Source: Scortum barcoo (taxonomy: Eukaryota > Chordata > Actinopteri > Centrarchiformes > Terapontidae). Taken from it: a stretch of DNA of 64,000 bases. Numbering within the stretch: the stretch's first letter is position 1; each line of letters opens with the position of its first letter. The notes beneath the pieces were generated by a model, which was given only the letters and a program-made list of their open reading frames with translations, searched no databases and was not told where the DNA came from. Made by a program: the position numbers and the translations under genes. The stretch is from positions 27,183,068 through 27,247,067 of the forward strand of contig CM041533.1 of the NCBI GenBank assembly GCA_023238725.1, written 5' to 3'. This document shows positions 1 through 11,825 of this stretch, one piece after another.

Positions 1-162
1 CAAATTTAGGCATATGGCCTTTAACAATGTATAGTCAAATAATGTTCCCACCAACTCATGTATTTGCATTTTCACTTGCATGGATTAACTATATGTTTTG
101 CTGTTGTAAATCATCTTTTAAAGTGGACAAACGATCAACCTGTACATATATTTAACAACATA

Positions 163-297
163 CACTACAGTAAAAAGTTTGGATACAAGGCCAGTACAAG
201 TTTCTGTTCACAATACCTTTCTTAAAAACCAGCATGAGTTCATATGTATTTTGGGATGTATTTACTGCATGATCAGACTTTGCTTTCATTGATATGA
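163..297. repeat. Tc1-like transposon end, left arm of an inverted pair
   Basis: It starts with CACTACAG next to a TA dinucleotide (161-162) and continues AAAAAGTTTGGATAC, resembling fish Tc1/mariner inverted terminal repeats. The same sequence occurs inverted at 3248-3414. Shared blocks include the phrases around TTCTGTTCACAAT, AACCAGCATGAGTT and GGGATGTATTTACTGC. No transposase frame is visible next to it. Confidence 0.65.
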
Positions 298-1024
298 CAA
301 GTTCCATGACAACATGGACACTATTTTCTAAAGAAGTTCATGATAAAAAGCTACTTAAAGGTCAGCAGCAGTTTGAGTCCTTAGGGACAGTCCTGTAGTC
401 CTGAGCAGTGCTCAGAGACTGATGTTATGCGGGTAAACTGACAGACTTGAAAACTTGAAAGAAAATACACTTAAAAATGGGTTTTTGGCCTAAGAGATTT
501 TGTGCTCTGAACCTAACTGTGCATAAATTTAGCTCTTCCTTTGCAAGAAAATACATCCCAAGGAACATATTCTATTCAGCAATTATATTTCTTTTTAAAA
601 TGTAATTAGGAAAACAGATAAGTTGTGTAAGACAGGGTGGTCTCTTTTTAATAGTCACAGGCTTTGTTGACTCAATAATGCACCCCAACTTCTTCTGTCT
701 GTTTCCACCACACTCCATCAGCTGCCTTTTTAGTCATCCTTCTCCAGAGTGTCTGACGGACAAACATTTGTATTTCAATCAATACAGCTGGCTACAACAG
801 CTGTGTAATGGCTTCTATTTTACTTGTGATTCTATAAGAAGTGGCAGGTTATTATTAATAAATGATCAATTAATTAATTAACATTATTGGTGCGTGTTGC
901 ACGCCCTGTGGTGTGCATAGACTTTTGATTTATTATTGGTCCATTTTGCATAATTCTGTGATGTATTTGCTAACATTTAACTTATTATTTAACTTATGTT
1001 ATAGTACTCTGCTCCTCTCTGCAG
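298..1024. other. Intronic stretch before the first visible cadherin exon
   Basis: A/T-rich DNA with no recognised gene, exon or repeat. A sequence encoding the first half of EC4 (the usual 254-nt preceding exon) was looked for and is not present. Confidence 0.6.
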
Positions 1025-1161
1025 GTATTCTTTGGAATGGAACACAGAGTCCGACAGCTGTTTTGACATTGATACTGTTGAGGGAACAATTTCCACTAAT
1101 GAGTACCTGGACAGGGAGACAGCTGTGCAGCACAACATCACTGTGGTGGCAACCAAAGTCA
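1025..1161 (+). CDS. Type II cadherin (gene 1), internal exon: second half of EC4
   Basis: This exon encodes the second half of extracellular cadherin repeat 4 of a classical type II cadherin, a calcium-dependent cell-cell adhesion receptor. The reading frame starts with one base completing a split codon. It then reads YSLEWNTES, a beta-strand segment FDIDTVEGTIST, the cadherin hallmark LDRE (in LDRETAVQHNIT), and a potential N-glycosylation site (NIT). The acceptor is CTGCAG before 1025 and the donor is GTGAGT at 1162. The 137-nt length and split-codon phases match the equivalent exon of type II cadherin genes as I know them. Earlier exons (EC1 to the first half of EC4) are not visible in bases 1-1024 and must lie left of the window. 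The orthologue cannot be named safely; the text is closest in style to the CDH7/CDH19/CDH20 group, from memory only. Confidence 0.95.
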
Positions 1162-1329
1162 GTGAGTATCCCACAGCAAGCATCTGAAACGGAGCATATG
1201 CATCCCAGAGCTGCTCATCCAAAGATAACATCTTTGATGTCTTATTCTGAGCTTAAAGTAATAACACTTAATGCTCACTTTAATGGTCATTTTGTAACAC
1301 AAGGATGAAGTTTACCATTCTTTTGGCTT

Positions 1330-1349
1330 CACACACACACACACACACA
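1330..1349. repeat. (CA)n microsatellite
   Basis: Ten uninterrupted CA units directly next to the LINE relic that follows. Confidence 0.9.
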
Positions 1350-1368
1350 ATCAGAAAAAAAAAAAGAT

Positions 1369-1640
1369 TCATTTTGTTGTAGTGCAGTGGATGAGTTTAA
1401 CCGTCTCACAGCCTGAGGAGATAATCTGATTTGGAGTTTGGTAGTAAGGCAGAAGATAGTCCTCCTGCCAGATGGTAGCAGGGTGAACATACTGTGGCTG
1501 GGCAGGTATTGTAGAAATGTTTGTGTAAACATGGTCCAGGGTATTGTTTGCCCTCGTGGCCATGTGAACATGCTGATGGAACCTAGGTTAGACAGACCTC
1601 AGATCTGTTGAATGTGCACAGATGTGCAAGGAGTGCATGG
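1369..1640 (-). mobile_element. Internally deleted CR1/Rex1-like LINE relic
   Basis: On the minus strand one frame has ATRANNTLDHVYTN, the end of the LINE endonuclease. A second frame shortly after has LLPSGRRTIF and SPQAVRRLNSSTAL, the typical extreme C-terminus of fish CR1-group LINE proteins. The whole reverse transcriptase in between is missing, so this is a deleted copy with a frame change. Confidence 0.65.
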
Positions 1641-2308
1641 AACACTCTGTCATCATGAAACAGTTTTCAGTGGTCAGCCATCCAATGTATTGATGTTCTG
1701 CAATTATCTCTCTATACAATAGTTTCATCATTAGAGTCTGCCTCTACTGCATGCCATTCAGATTGCTTACTGGTGCACAATCTGTGCAGAATTGATTTTT
1801 TTCCCCTGGGGGGATTACATTAATCTCTATATACAGCCTCTTGACTTTCTTGACTTTCGGACATTTTTTGCCTCTTCCATCAGAGCTGAATTGCTGTAGT
1901 TTCTCTGTGTGACTTGGCCCAGTAATTTTGCTAAATCGTCAATCAGGTTCAAGATAATGTCTTTTGTAATTATGCACATTATGCAGACGGGACATGTTTG
2001 CTACAGCACTGCACTTGTACCGTTATCAATGAAACTGGTGTGTGTGAGAGTAGCATGTACGTGGTTTGAATGTGTCACTTAGATCCACTCTACAAGTGTA
2101 AATGGGCAAGTCCTTTATTTATATATTTCAGGCAAGGTGTGCACTTTTAAACAGAAATAGGCCATAAAGTGTCTCTTTTTTTCAGGAGGAGGTTCACATT
2201 GATTTGACTGAAATGACAACTGACAGCAGCAGAAAGCAAGAGTTTTAAACTTTGACAGCAACGAGATGACTGGCTCACAGTGATCATGGCAAAATATCAA
2301 AATTCAAA

Positions 2309-3070
2309 ATAATAAATAAAATTTATTTATTTAAAGCCCAAAAACACAAACATCGTTTGCCTCGGAGGGCTTATACAATCTGTACAGTTGTGACACCCTC
2401 TGTCCTTAGACCCTCGAACCGGGTCAGGAAAAACTTCAAAAAAACCCTTTATGGGAAAAAGAAGAAACCTGAGGAAGAGCCACAGATGAGGGATCCCTCT
2501 CCCTGGGACGGACAGATGACAGAATAGATGCCACATGTACAGAGAACATCATCATCAGTCGAAGGACATATCCTGATCAAATAAAACACCAACGTTCCTT
2601 ACAGTGGTGCTGGAGGCCCGACTTAATGCCATCCAGCAAGGCTATCTTAGGAGAGAACGTGTTCCTCAGGTGTTTCGGACCTAATAGGATCACTTCAGTT
2701 TTATCTGAGTTCAACAGCAGGAAATTTCTTGTCATCCAAGCCTTTATATCTTTAAGGCAGGCACCTGGAGTTTTCAGGAGCTGATCAGTTTTGTCTGGCT
2801 CCACTGATAAATATAATTGGGTGTCATCAGCATAACAATGGAAATCTATGGAGTGCCATCCTGATGATATTGCCAAGGGGCAGCATATATACAAAATAAA
2901 TAGAATTGGACCAAGCACTGAACCTTGTGGAACTCCATGACAGACTTTAGTATGCACAGATGATTCATTGTTAATATGGACAAACTGAGATCTGATAAGT
3001 ATGATCTAAACCAGTTTAATGCAGACCCTTTAATGCCAAGCTTAATGCCAAGTTTTTCCATTCTCAGCAA
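2309..3070 (-). mobile_element. L2-like LINE reverse-transcriptase relic with 3' flank
   Basis: Minus-strand frames (2577-3070) contain IKGSALNWFRSYLSD, then CHGVPQGSVLGPILFILY (RT motif B'), then the catalytic YADD in CYADDTQLYLS, then LKDIKAWMTRNFLLLNSDKT. The frame shifts around 2950. The 3' side (2309-2576) contains the GAAGAAACCTGAGGAAGAGCC stretch common in teleost repeats. It is a dead 5'-truncated insertion in the cadherin gene 1 intron. Confidence 0.85.
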
Positions 3071-3247
3071 CAGATATGATTAACTGATTAACTTCCTCTT
3101 AGTCTGGCCTAGGACCTGTTTGCCATGGAGATGGGAGACCCTACCAGGGGCGTAATGCCCCCGACAACATAGCTCCTAGGATCACTCAGGCACATTGACA
3201 AACCCCTCCACCACCTCTGTAAGGTATATGGCGGTTCAAGGAGGGGT

Positions 3248-3414
3248 GCATATCAAGTGGAAAAGCAAAGTCTGATCATGCAGTAAATACATCCCAAAAT
3301 ACATATAACTCATGCTGGTTTTTAAGAAAGGCATTGTGAACAGAAACTTGAAGTTGCTTCCAAATGTTTGGCCTGTATTTATTGGCCTTGCTTCCAAACT
3401 TTTGGCCTGTAGTG
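3248..3414. repeat. Tc1-like transposon end, right arm of an inverted pair
   Basis: This is the inverted copy of 163-297, ending in CCTGTAGTG next to TA (3415-3416). Relative to the left arm it has a roughly 30-base internal duplication of the GGCCAAA-GTTTGGAAGCAA segment. The two arms are about 3 kb apart and bracket the cadherin exon at 1025-1161. Confidence 0.65.
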
Positions 3415-3416
3415 TA

Positions 3417-5160
3417 GGTGTGCATATATGTGAGCCTAGATAAATGTTCACACTACAGACAAAACATATGAACATCCAAAAACCTGTCTCTCTAGTGATG
3501 AAAAACCGCACAGTACACGCAAGACTTCTCAACTTTTGGCTGCTGGCTTGACTGATAGAGCCCACTTTATTTAGTACAAGTAAATCAAATCTCAGTACTT
3601 TCCTGCCACCCCATCTGCTTATTAAGTGATCCTTCATGGGCTCCCAATGTCAAGGTTAAGAAACTCTGAGTTATTATACTGGTATGTACAGTGGAGCAGC
3701 ATCAGGGAGGTAAATGGTTTTAGTCATCTCAAGATGTAGATTTTTCAAACTGCTGGATAAGCTCATTTTAAGCACATGATTCATCCCTGTAATAATAGGA
3801 ATTGTTCACACCAGTGTAATCTAAAAATATGAAATTCCTATGGGGTCTGAAAATGAATTCAATTATATCTGCTTCTGCAGAGTGAGAGAGCACAGTTTAA
3901 TATTTCCATTGTAATTATTATTACACTGTTATAACTAGAAACATGTTAACAGCCTGACAATGAAACAGTAGGTTCTGAATGATTGAACACGTGTATCCTG
4001 ACAGACACTGTCACGTTCTGCCCTTCTCTCCCCCAGTCCTCTGTGCAGTGCATTTGGTTGGAGTGCAGCTGCAGCTGGAGTAACTGTGGTAAAAACTAAA
4101 TTTAGCACATTTGATTAAGCATCTTAACTCATCCAGTGTGCACCATATGATTTGCTGCTGTAAGCTCCTTGAGGATGCAAAGGGCTGCAGAGTCACACAT
4201 ATGGCAGCCCTCCTCATTAGATAGATCAGATCAACAATATAAATCCCATGACTCCCTCATAGTTAGGTTTTGGGTAAAACACAGGCATTTGTGAGTAAAT
4301 GGCAGAATGGATTATCTGACAGGTGTTTAAGCTAAGGATAAAAACACACACTGGGGATCATGTGGAGATTTGATGAGTAAGATAACTCCATCTAGTGTCC
4401 AAACAGATGCCATGTTAGATGATGTGATGAAACTTTTAAACAGGAGACTGGTACTAATGAAATAGCTTTGTTTTTTTCACTAAGTTACTACTTAAATCTA
4501 TCCCTGGGAGAGAAAAAGAAAAACATTCTTAAAAAACACTGTCTGTCAGCTGTTCAGCACCAAACAGCTGACAGACACACAAAACAGGTGGTGAACATAG
4601 TGGTGCATTTGACAGCTAAGGACTCACATATTTCCTTCAAGAGTTAATAAAGACCAGCTCTGGTGGATGTTCACAATTTGTTCTTTACACTTATGTAATG
4701 TTTGCATTCTCTCTTAGATTCTCATATGTAAACCATGATATGCTTTGGAAAGGAAAAGCTAGTAAGTACACTTTGAGTTAATGTGTCTTTTTCCAAACTA
4801 TTATTTTTTTATTCATAATATGATAATTCCCCAAAGTAACCAATCCATAGGTGTCATTCTCTGGTTTGCTCTATCAGCTGTTTTATTCTATTGTAAAAAC
4901 ACACATGGTCACCAAAGGATGAAGGATGTAGGATTTTCAAAACATCTAAATATTATGTAGGTGTAATAACTTGAAATACTCTAAACAAATCAGACCCTGG
5001 GTGTGATGAGACCTGAAACAGTTATTTGATCAAACAGTTAATTGAGTATTGATTGCACTATTGTATGTTGGATGCAAGGGCTGTTGTTGAAGAGGTGAAG
5101 AGAACTGTGTTAGGAGTTTTGAAAAGGTGAGCTCAGAGTACAGAGAAATTTTTGTAACTC
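3417..5160. other. Intronic DNA with one perfect hairpin
   Basis: No gene or exon recognised. It contains a perfect 15-bp inverted repeat at 4540-4577, listed separately. The rest is A/T-rich single-copy-looking sequence. Confidence 0.5.
4540..4577. repeat. Perfect 15-bp hairpin, 8-base loop
   Basis: The arm 4540-4554 (TGTCTGTCAGCTGTT) is the exact reverse complement of 4563-4577, with loop CAGCACCA. Each arm contains a CAGCTG E-box core. Confidence 0.85.
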
Positions 5161-5199
5161 TGCAACATTGCAACATGAATAACGTGGGTAGCTCTCATG

Positions 5200-6080
5200 G
5201 GCAACAAAGTAACTGACAAATTACCACAGCATGGGCAACTGCAATTAAGCAATTAAAATCCAAACATGCTCTGTGCAATTAAGCATTTATAATAGCTGAG
5301 CAGGCACAGCGGACTCTGTATGAAGATGGTGAGAGGAAAAGATCTATCTAAGTGACTTTGAAAAAGAGGTTGATTGTGTTGGATGGTGATTCAAGACTTT
5401 GGAAAAGGGTTGCTCTGATGGCAGGAGCTTCAGTCACAAAGGGCTCTGGCTCATGTTTTAAAAAGGAACGATGACATCTGCATTTAGATCTGTGGGAAAA
5501 ACTTCACTAAATAGAGCGGGAAATAGTGGTTGAAGTTCAGTGAGTGTGATACTCATGCATTAGTGCAATGTGTAAGGAAACAGATAACTCATGCTGTCAT
5601 GTAAGAAACAGAAAAGCAACTTCTTCTTCAGGTGACTGAGGAAGAGTTGGACGTGAAGAGTTGGACGTGATCAGACTGACGGCATAACCAGTTTGCCAGT
5701 AATCACATAGAGGGGAGTATTATGGGATGGCTGCAGTGCATAAACCCCTTATTACACAGATTAATGCATATTTGGTTCAGTGGTGCCAAACCTAACCAGG
5801 TAGGTCTATGTAGATGTGGAAAAAGACATCTGGTCAGAGGAGTCATCCTTCACCATATAAGCAGGTTAGTGCATGTACACCAAGAGAATGGTCCAGGTCT
5901 GAATGCTTGACCCCTAGTCACCACATCTCAACCCAACTGAACACCTATGGAAGTGTTAGACAGAGAGACAGAGCTCTCCACCACCATCATCAAAACACCA
6001 AATGATGAATATCTTTAGAAGAATGGTTGATCCATACAGGAGAGTTCACAGACTTGGAGAATCACGGAGTACTGAAGCTC
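5200..6080 (+). mobile_element. Degraded Tc1/mariner-like transposase relic
   Basis: Broken + strand frames contain DIWSEESSFTI (the WTDES-type catalytic block), later a SPHLNPTEHLW-like block before the third catalytic residue, and MMNIFRRMVDPYRR. Many stops and frameshifts interrupt it. No clean terminal inverted repeats were found. Confidence 0.6.
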
Positions 6081-6164
6081 TTATGAATGCATGTGGCTAT
6101 ATAGATAGGTATATACATACATACCTCAGTCTCAGTGAATCTATTAACAGTAGTTCTTGTATAG

Positions 6165-6420
6165 TCCATGTTTGTCCTGCCTTCTGTTTCCCTGCTGGAG
6201 GTTTCTTCCTATTTCCCTGTTAATGGGTTTTTGGGGGGAGTTTTCTCTTATTCAGTGTAAGGGTCATCACTTTCCAGCAGTTTCAGTGTCTGTCCTCTTC
6301 CTGGTCCTGTCTCGTCTGCATCACTTACATTCAGTTTCTGTCCATCTTACTCTGGGTTTGTCTGCTGTCTCTCCTTCCAGTCCTTCTTGCTGCTCATTCT
6401 GTTGACCTTTTTCATTTTCT
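6165..6420. repeat. Probable teleost interspersed repeat fragment
   Basis: Contains CTGCTGGAGGTTTCTTCCTA followed by a GGGAGTTTTCTCTTATTC stretch, a phrase recurring in many fish repeats. The complementary phrase occurs at about 2440-2500. Confidence 0.4.
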
Positions 6421-6943
6421 CTCCATCTCTTTCTCCCGACTAGACAGATGTTTTTTTTTTTGTTTGTTTGTTTTTTTGATTAATTTGGAGATATAAGCTA
6501 ATTTGCTCTTCTATTGCATTTTTTATCAGAAGCAAAAAATCCAGCCATAATCAATGTGAATAAACTGTCCAGCTCAACAGTCTCTAAACATTATTGATTC
6601 AGATGTAATATAAAACTAACACATGACTTGGGTTAAGGTAACCCTAACACACACAGTCATAAGAAAGCGGACTAGCTTCCTAATACTTAAAAACTTAGAT
6701 AATATCTACAGAAGTTTTACAAGCCTAACTTTGAGTGTTGCTTGTTGTTGCTGGTCATGATTTTTTAATGTTTTTATGGAATGCTTAGATTCTCCTCCTC
6801 CTGTCTGAATGTCCAACAGGCTATATGCTTTAGCTATCGTTTCTACTGAGGTCACAATAAAAGACAGTCAGTATATTGGATTAGCATATTAGGCTGTTTC
6901 ACTGAGGGGATAGTCATATGTGACTTTATTTCGACTCTTACAG
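6421..6943. other. Intronic DNA, nothing recognised
   Basis: T-rich tract followed by unremarkable A/T-rich sequence up to the acceptor of the next cadherin exon. Confidence 0.5.
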
Positions 6944-7065
6944 ACAACCCTTTGCTGTCTGCCAAAGTGTCAGTGCTGGTCAACGTCCTGGATGTGAACG
7001 AGTTCCCTCCTGAGCTGGCAGTTCCTTCAGATACTTTCGTCTGTGAAAACTCCAGAGTTGGACAG
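6944..7065 (+). CDS. Type II cadherin (gene 1), internal exon: EC4-EC5 junction
   Basis: This 122-nt exon encodes the last strand of EC4, the EC4-EC5 linker and the first strand of EC5. It reads KVSVLVNVLDVNEFPPELA and then DTFVCENSRVGQ. The acceptor is TACAG before 6944 and the donor GTAAAG at 7066. It joins the previous exon in frame through a split AAC codon and ends in phase 0. The length is the one expected for this exon in type II cadherins. The calcium-binding linker is normally DVNDNAPE; here it is DVNEFPPE, so the second Asp is Glu and the following Asn is Phe. The Cys in FVCEN is a family signature. The intron before it is 5.8 kb and full of transposon relics. Confidence 0.96.
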
Positions 7066-7422
7066 GTAAAGTGAACTGTGTCTGCTCTAAATGATTACTC
7101 TGGGTAACAGTGATTCATTCTTTTGAGACCTGAATCACCTCACATTATAACAATACACCCTCCTGTGATCAGTTCAAGTAATAGGCTAGGCTCAGTAATT
7201 CTGTGAGAATTGCATACAACTGAACTTTGTATTAAAACATAAGAACTTGTGCCTCCAGAGCAGACAGAGCAGAGAAAGTTAATGTTTCATATTCCTTATT
7301 GAAAGTTTCCCAGCCAGCTAAGAGATTTGGCTCAGTAACTCTTTTACAAGCCACCAACTTTTCTCTCTAGAATTTTCTGAGCCACTGTGCTAATGAATCT
7401 CTCTGTGTATGCTCCATGACAG

Positions 7423-7537
7423 GTGATCCAGATGGTCAGCGCTGTGGACAAAGACCTTCCTCCTGTTGGCCAGAGATTCTTCTTCAAGTCCCCCAAAGAG
7501 CTTCACAACAGAAACTTCACTGTTCGAGATTTTGGAA
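7423..7537 (+). CDS. Type II cadherin (gene 1), internal exon: EC5 middle
   Basis: This exon encodes the middle of EC5: VIQMVSAVDKDLPPVGQRF, then a strand and NRNFTVRDFG with an N-glycosylation sequon (NFT). The acceptor is GACAG/G at 7422 and the donor GTAAGT starts at 7538. A second GTAAG at 7542 would break the frame into the next exon, so 7537 is the correct end. The length is 115 nt, one codon shorter than the usual 118, because of a residue lost in the variable KSPKELHNRN loop. It ends with one base of a codon completed by the next exon (A + AC gives Asn). The intron from the previous exon is only 357 bp, while the following one is 4.3 kb. Confidence 0.95.
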
Positions 7538-10500
7538 GTAAGTAAGAGGGGGATTTAAAGGGGGTGATGATAAAAGAGACTGTTACAAACAGTTATTATT
7601 GTGCTATGACAACTGTATTTCATTATTTATAATAGCAATGTATCAAATGACAGTGTCACATGAAAGGGTTCATTTGTAGTGAGGGTTAATTTGTAGTATG
7701 ATGTGAGGCTTATCCCCTGAATTTGCAGCTCCCATTGTCTTCATAGAGCTTTAGTTATATTGACTCTTGTTACGTTGCTCTATGTTAATTAAAAAAAAAG
7801 AAAATGAAGTGAAGTGTTCATTGTGAGCCTTTGGAGTGAAATCATCAGTGATAACCACAGAGGTTGTTAAAATAGACAAGAACAGTGCCACAACTGATGT
7901 AATACAACTTAGTGGACTACCATGCATACCATTTCTCATTTAGAGTCCATGGTATTAACAGTCTGGAGCGTTTCATCTCAATATTGCTAAATCCTACCTT
8001 ATATATTCAGAAAAGGTACCTTGGGCTTTGTGACTCACTGTTTAATTTTGCTGTAAGGATCCCACAGTGACCATATAGAATAAAGAAACATACATTTTTT
8101 AAACTGCTTGTTGTACTTCATTAACAAGACAAATAACTCCTGCATTTCTGCAAAAACCTCATTCTCACTTATTCGAACCTTCACTACACTTACACTAAAG
8201 CAGGATATTCTAGCACTCTTTTCTGTTTTAGTTGGTTGATGATGGATTGCTATAGCTGTAATCTTTAACATAATCTGTACATATGAAAGGATTTATTTAC
8301 TTCATGCCATCCAACTATTTAGACTCACTGATTCATGTCCACTGCCAACATTCAGTGCTAATACAGGAAAAGCGTGTCCTTTATGTAGCCATATGAAAAG
8401 TAAAGCTTGATGTAAGGGGTTAACAGGAGTCATAGATACAGCAAAGGTTTAACCCACTGATGTCACCTCTGTTACAGCAGACAGATGTACTGTATACGAT
8501 CAGGCCATGCCATGGTTAATTATAGCTTTAATTATATACACTGTTTCATTCACTTTGCAATAGAAAACAATGGTGGGAAGATCTGCCTTTTAAATTAATG
8601 TGGAACTGCTTTCCTTTTAGAGATTCAGATATGTAGAAAACCAGAGGCAACTGGGCCTTTGCTGTTAGGGCCACTTTGCTCTGGCATCATTTTTAACTTT
8701 TACTAAATTCCTAATTCTTAGTTCTAGTATTCCTAATACATTATTTTATTGTCATTTTATTGGACTTTGTTTTGATTTGTTGTTAAGCACTTGGATATTG
8801 AAAGCAAAAAATTAATCATTGTTATAAGGAAACAATAATAAAAAAATATGAATCCAGTTTTCTAATTTGTGTCTCAGTTGGACAAAGCATGACTGCACCA
8901 AAATACTCAACAAAGCATCAAAACACAATGCTGAGTCAAAAATAACACAGACGTCACCCAGAGACCACGACTTTTACTTCACTGCGAAACCCTGTTTTGG
9001 ACTGAAAAACAAACCAAAACAACAAGTGGGCCTTCAGTCTCAACACAGCACATCTGTGCAGATTTACAGTCATTACAGAACATGTTAAACATTTTCAGAG
9101 TAAATTTGTATGAGACCTTTTTTAGTGCTATGATGCAGCTCATTTACAACACACCACAGGCTGAACTAATAGCACTTGCTAACATGATGCAAAGAAAGCA
9201 GGGAGAAATGCCAAATAGTACCAGAGACAAATGCTCAACTCAAACTATACCAAAAAGTCATTTATGCTGTGATAAGTGACCTGACCTGAACCAAACTGAA
9301 CTGCTGTGTTCCTCATTAAATGAGGTAATAAAAGTGCAATAGTTTGTTTTAAGATTAATGCACATCATAGACAAGAAGCTCCACACTTGGCCTGTATAGA
9401 GTGAGTGCCGTTCTCTGAAAACTGCTAACCAATGACAAATGTTCCCCTTTAAATAGTATAGAGTGGCATTTACACTCAAATGACAAACACAATGACCAGG
9501 TCAGGCAAGTCAGCTGCAGATATATTAGGAGGTACTTGGGATACTTGCCGTCATATTACAAGAATTTGATTTTCAGTTGGTAGAGTCATAGTTTTAACTA
9601 GGACTGTTTGAACTAAATTGCCTGTAACAGTCGTGATTGAATCATTTAGAACTGAAGAAAATTTAAATTCTTTTTGATACTTGTTTTTGCTAACATATTA
9701 GCTACAAGGCAGCAGGTCAGCATCTGCCTTTCTCAGAGATCATTTTTGGAAACAGCACGAGACAAGGTTTGAGAGATTAATACTGGTTGTAGTTGGATTT
9801 GAAGTGCCAATGTGTGGTAACTCTGTCTTGCTTTATTTTCCTAAAACATGTTTTTGTTCATGACAGGGAAGATAAATTAAAATATTTATGTAAAGTCTCT
9901 TTTTTCCCTGAAAATGTCTCTTTTTCACTCTAGGGAATATCAGTCACACTTGAATCATTTAAAAATGGCTTTTATCTGTTTTTGCAAATGAACTTCGTGT
10001 GATATTTTACATTAAAATTGGGTTTAAAGCAGCTCTATTGAGTTTTAAACTGGTTATGAATTAGTCTCAATAATACCAGTGCCTCTAAATGGCTTAAATA
10101 AGCAGACCAACAGTGAGAACACTGGCTATTTGGTATCTAAAGTTTTCAAAAAGAAAATAACTGCTTATCAAAGACACCAGAACTGCTAAATAAATGAAAG
10201 AATAAGCCAAGTGGACAGCAGTTTAATGGTCTAGAATCAGACTGGCTTCATCTCACTGCTTGTTTTGTTTTTTTTAATCAATTACTATCATAGCAATTTG
10301 CCATGTACGAGTACTCTCGTACAAAAAAACCTTTCCACTAAGAATGTAGCCTGATTTACAAATGATATTTACATCTTACTCATTTCTTTTGCCATGATGT
10401 TGTTAATGTCCACAGGCGATATTTTCATGAGTGAATAAACCAGAGACATGTGGAAGTTGTCAGACATATGACTCACCAGTCTGAGGGTCTAGGAGTCACA

Positions 10501-11825
10501 TGCAGACTCTGACCTGTGGTTAGGTTCAGACAGCAGACGCACTTTGGTCAAGCTTAGTGAGAGATTTTGGTTTTCAGTTAAATGTCAGTTTAAAAAACAT
10601 GTCTAGGTCATTTCTGTGACACAGGGCTGCAACTTTAAGTTCTTATTCAGTAGCAAGAGAATGATAAAACAAAAGAACTTACTAGTTATTTTGACTAAAT
10701 TTAACTAAACTGTGTATTTTCCAGGCAGATACACCTCTGTTCTCTGTTTCCTAATAGTACGGTAACTGAAATGTGAGTGCTGTTCCTTTGACCTCTTGTG
10801 TGTAGCAAAGATAGCTTAAAGGATATAAAAAAATATAATTATGAAAATGTATAATATAAACCAAACAGAAGTAGAGTGATTGATCACACACAATCAGAAA
10901 TAATCAGTATTTATATCAAAACAGAATTTTTATTGGGAAGCACAAGTAAAACACCTCTCAATTCCATGTTGTTACAGACTGAAGGGAAATCCTACTACTT
11001 CTCACCCAACACCTCTTTAGTAATCTAGCATCACAGTATCACAGGGAAAGTTTCACCATGTGGTTCAGATGCTCAGGGGAGGAGTTGCTGTGGAGAGGAA
11101 GCAGGGACTGTTATGCTTGTTTTCTATCCCACATGGCGACTTTGGCTTGAATCGGCCTTTTCTCTCTCAGCTGGTGGCAGCAGAGTGCTAACATCTTCAC
11201 ACCTTGTTTTTCAGCATTTGTGTTCATAATTTTTTTATATAAAGATAGATATTTTAGCACAGCTACATATCTACCTATGGGTAAACTCCGACTTTAGTCT
11301 CAACACTTTCTTTTTGAAGTAAATGGCACTAATATTAAAATTTGTGTGTAATCCTATGCCTGAAATCCTAAAATATTCTTGCTAAGTTATTTCTTACTAT
11401 TTGAGTAACATTAAATAACATTAATTAAGTTTGAAAAAAGTATACATCTGTTTTAGAAAATTACTGAGTTACATGGCTCACAAACATTACATGTTTGTGA
11501 GCCATTTTAAAAAATGTACAACTTCAGTAGGAACCGATTACTAAGAGCCAAGATAGGAAACATTAGTATTAGTTGTTTGACAATAACAAAACTGTAGCAT
11601 CAGCCTAATTCTTTACTTAAATCGTAAATTGAATGTAATGTTTATGGCAGAAAGGCTTTTCAGCTGTACCTGTGCTTCATGAATTCAGCCTCTTATGTCT
11701 GGGAACTCTTGGGATATTCTTCAAGAGTTCATCAGATTTTTCCAGTGTTGTTGTGACAGTAGTGAAGCAGTCTTACTAGCAGGAATGTTGTCAGTGATGA
11801 AGCATCATCCTCTTCTGCTTTCCAG
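7538..11825. other. 4.3-kb intron of cadherin gene 1
   Basis: Bounded by GTAAGT at 7538 and a TTCCAG acceptor ending at 11825. Open frames inside it have no recognisable protein similarity. One perfect hairpin lies at 11473-11505 and a weak 8-bp one at 10304-10323. No transposon ends were seen. Confidence 0.6.
11473..11505. repeat. Perfect 15-bp hairpin, 3-base loop
   Basis: ATGGCTCACAAACAT (11473-11487) and its exact reverse complement (11491-11505) are separated only by TAC. Pairing stops sharply on both sides. Confidence 0.85.

Noticed and set aside
7542..7547. Alternative donor GTAAGA after the third cadherin exon
   Set aside because: Using it would shift the reading frame into the next exon; the GTAAGT at 7538 keeps it.
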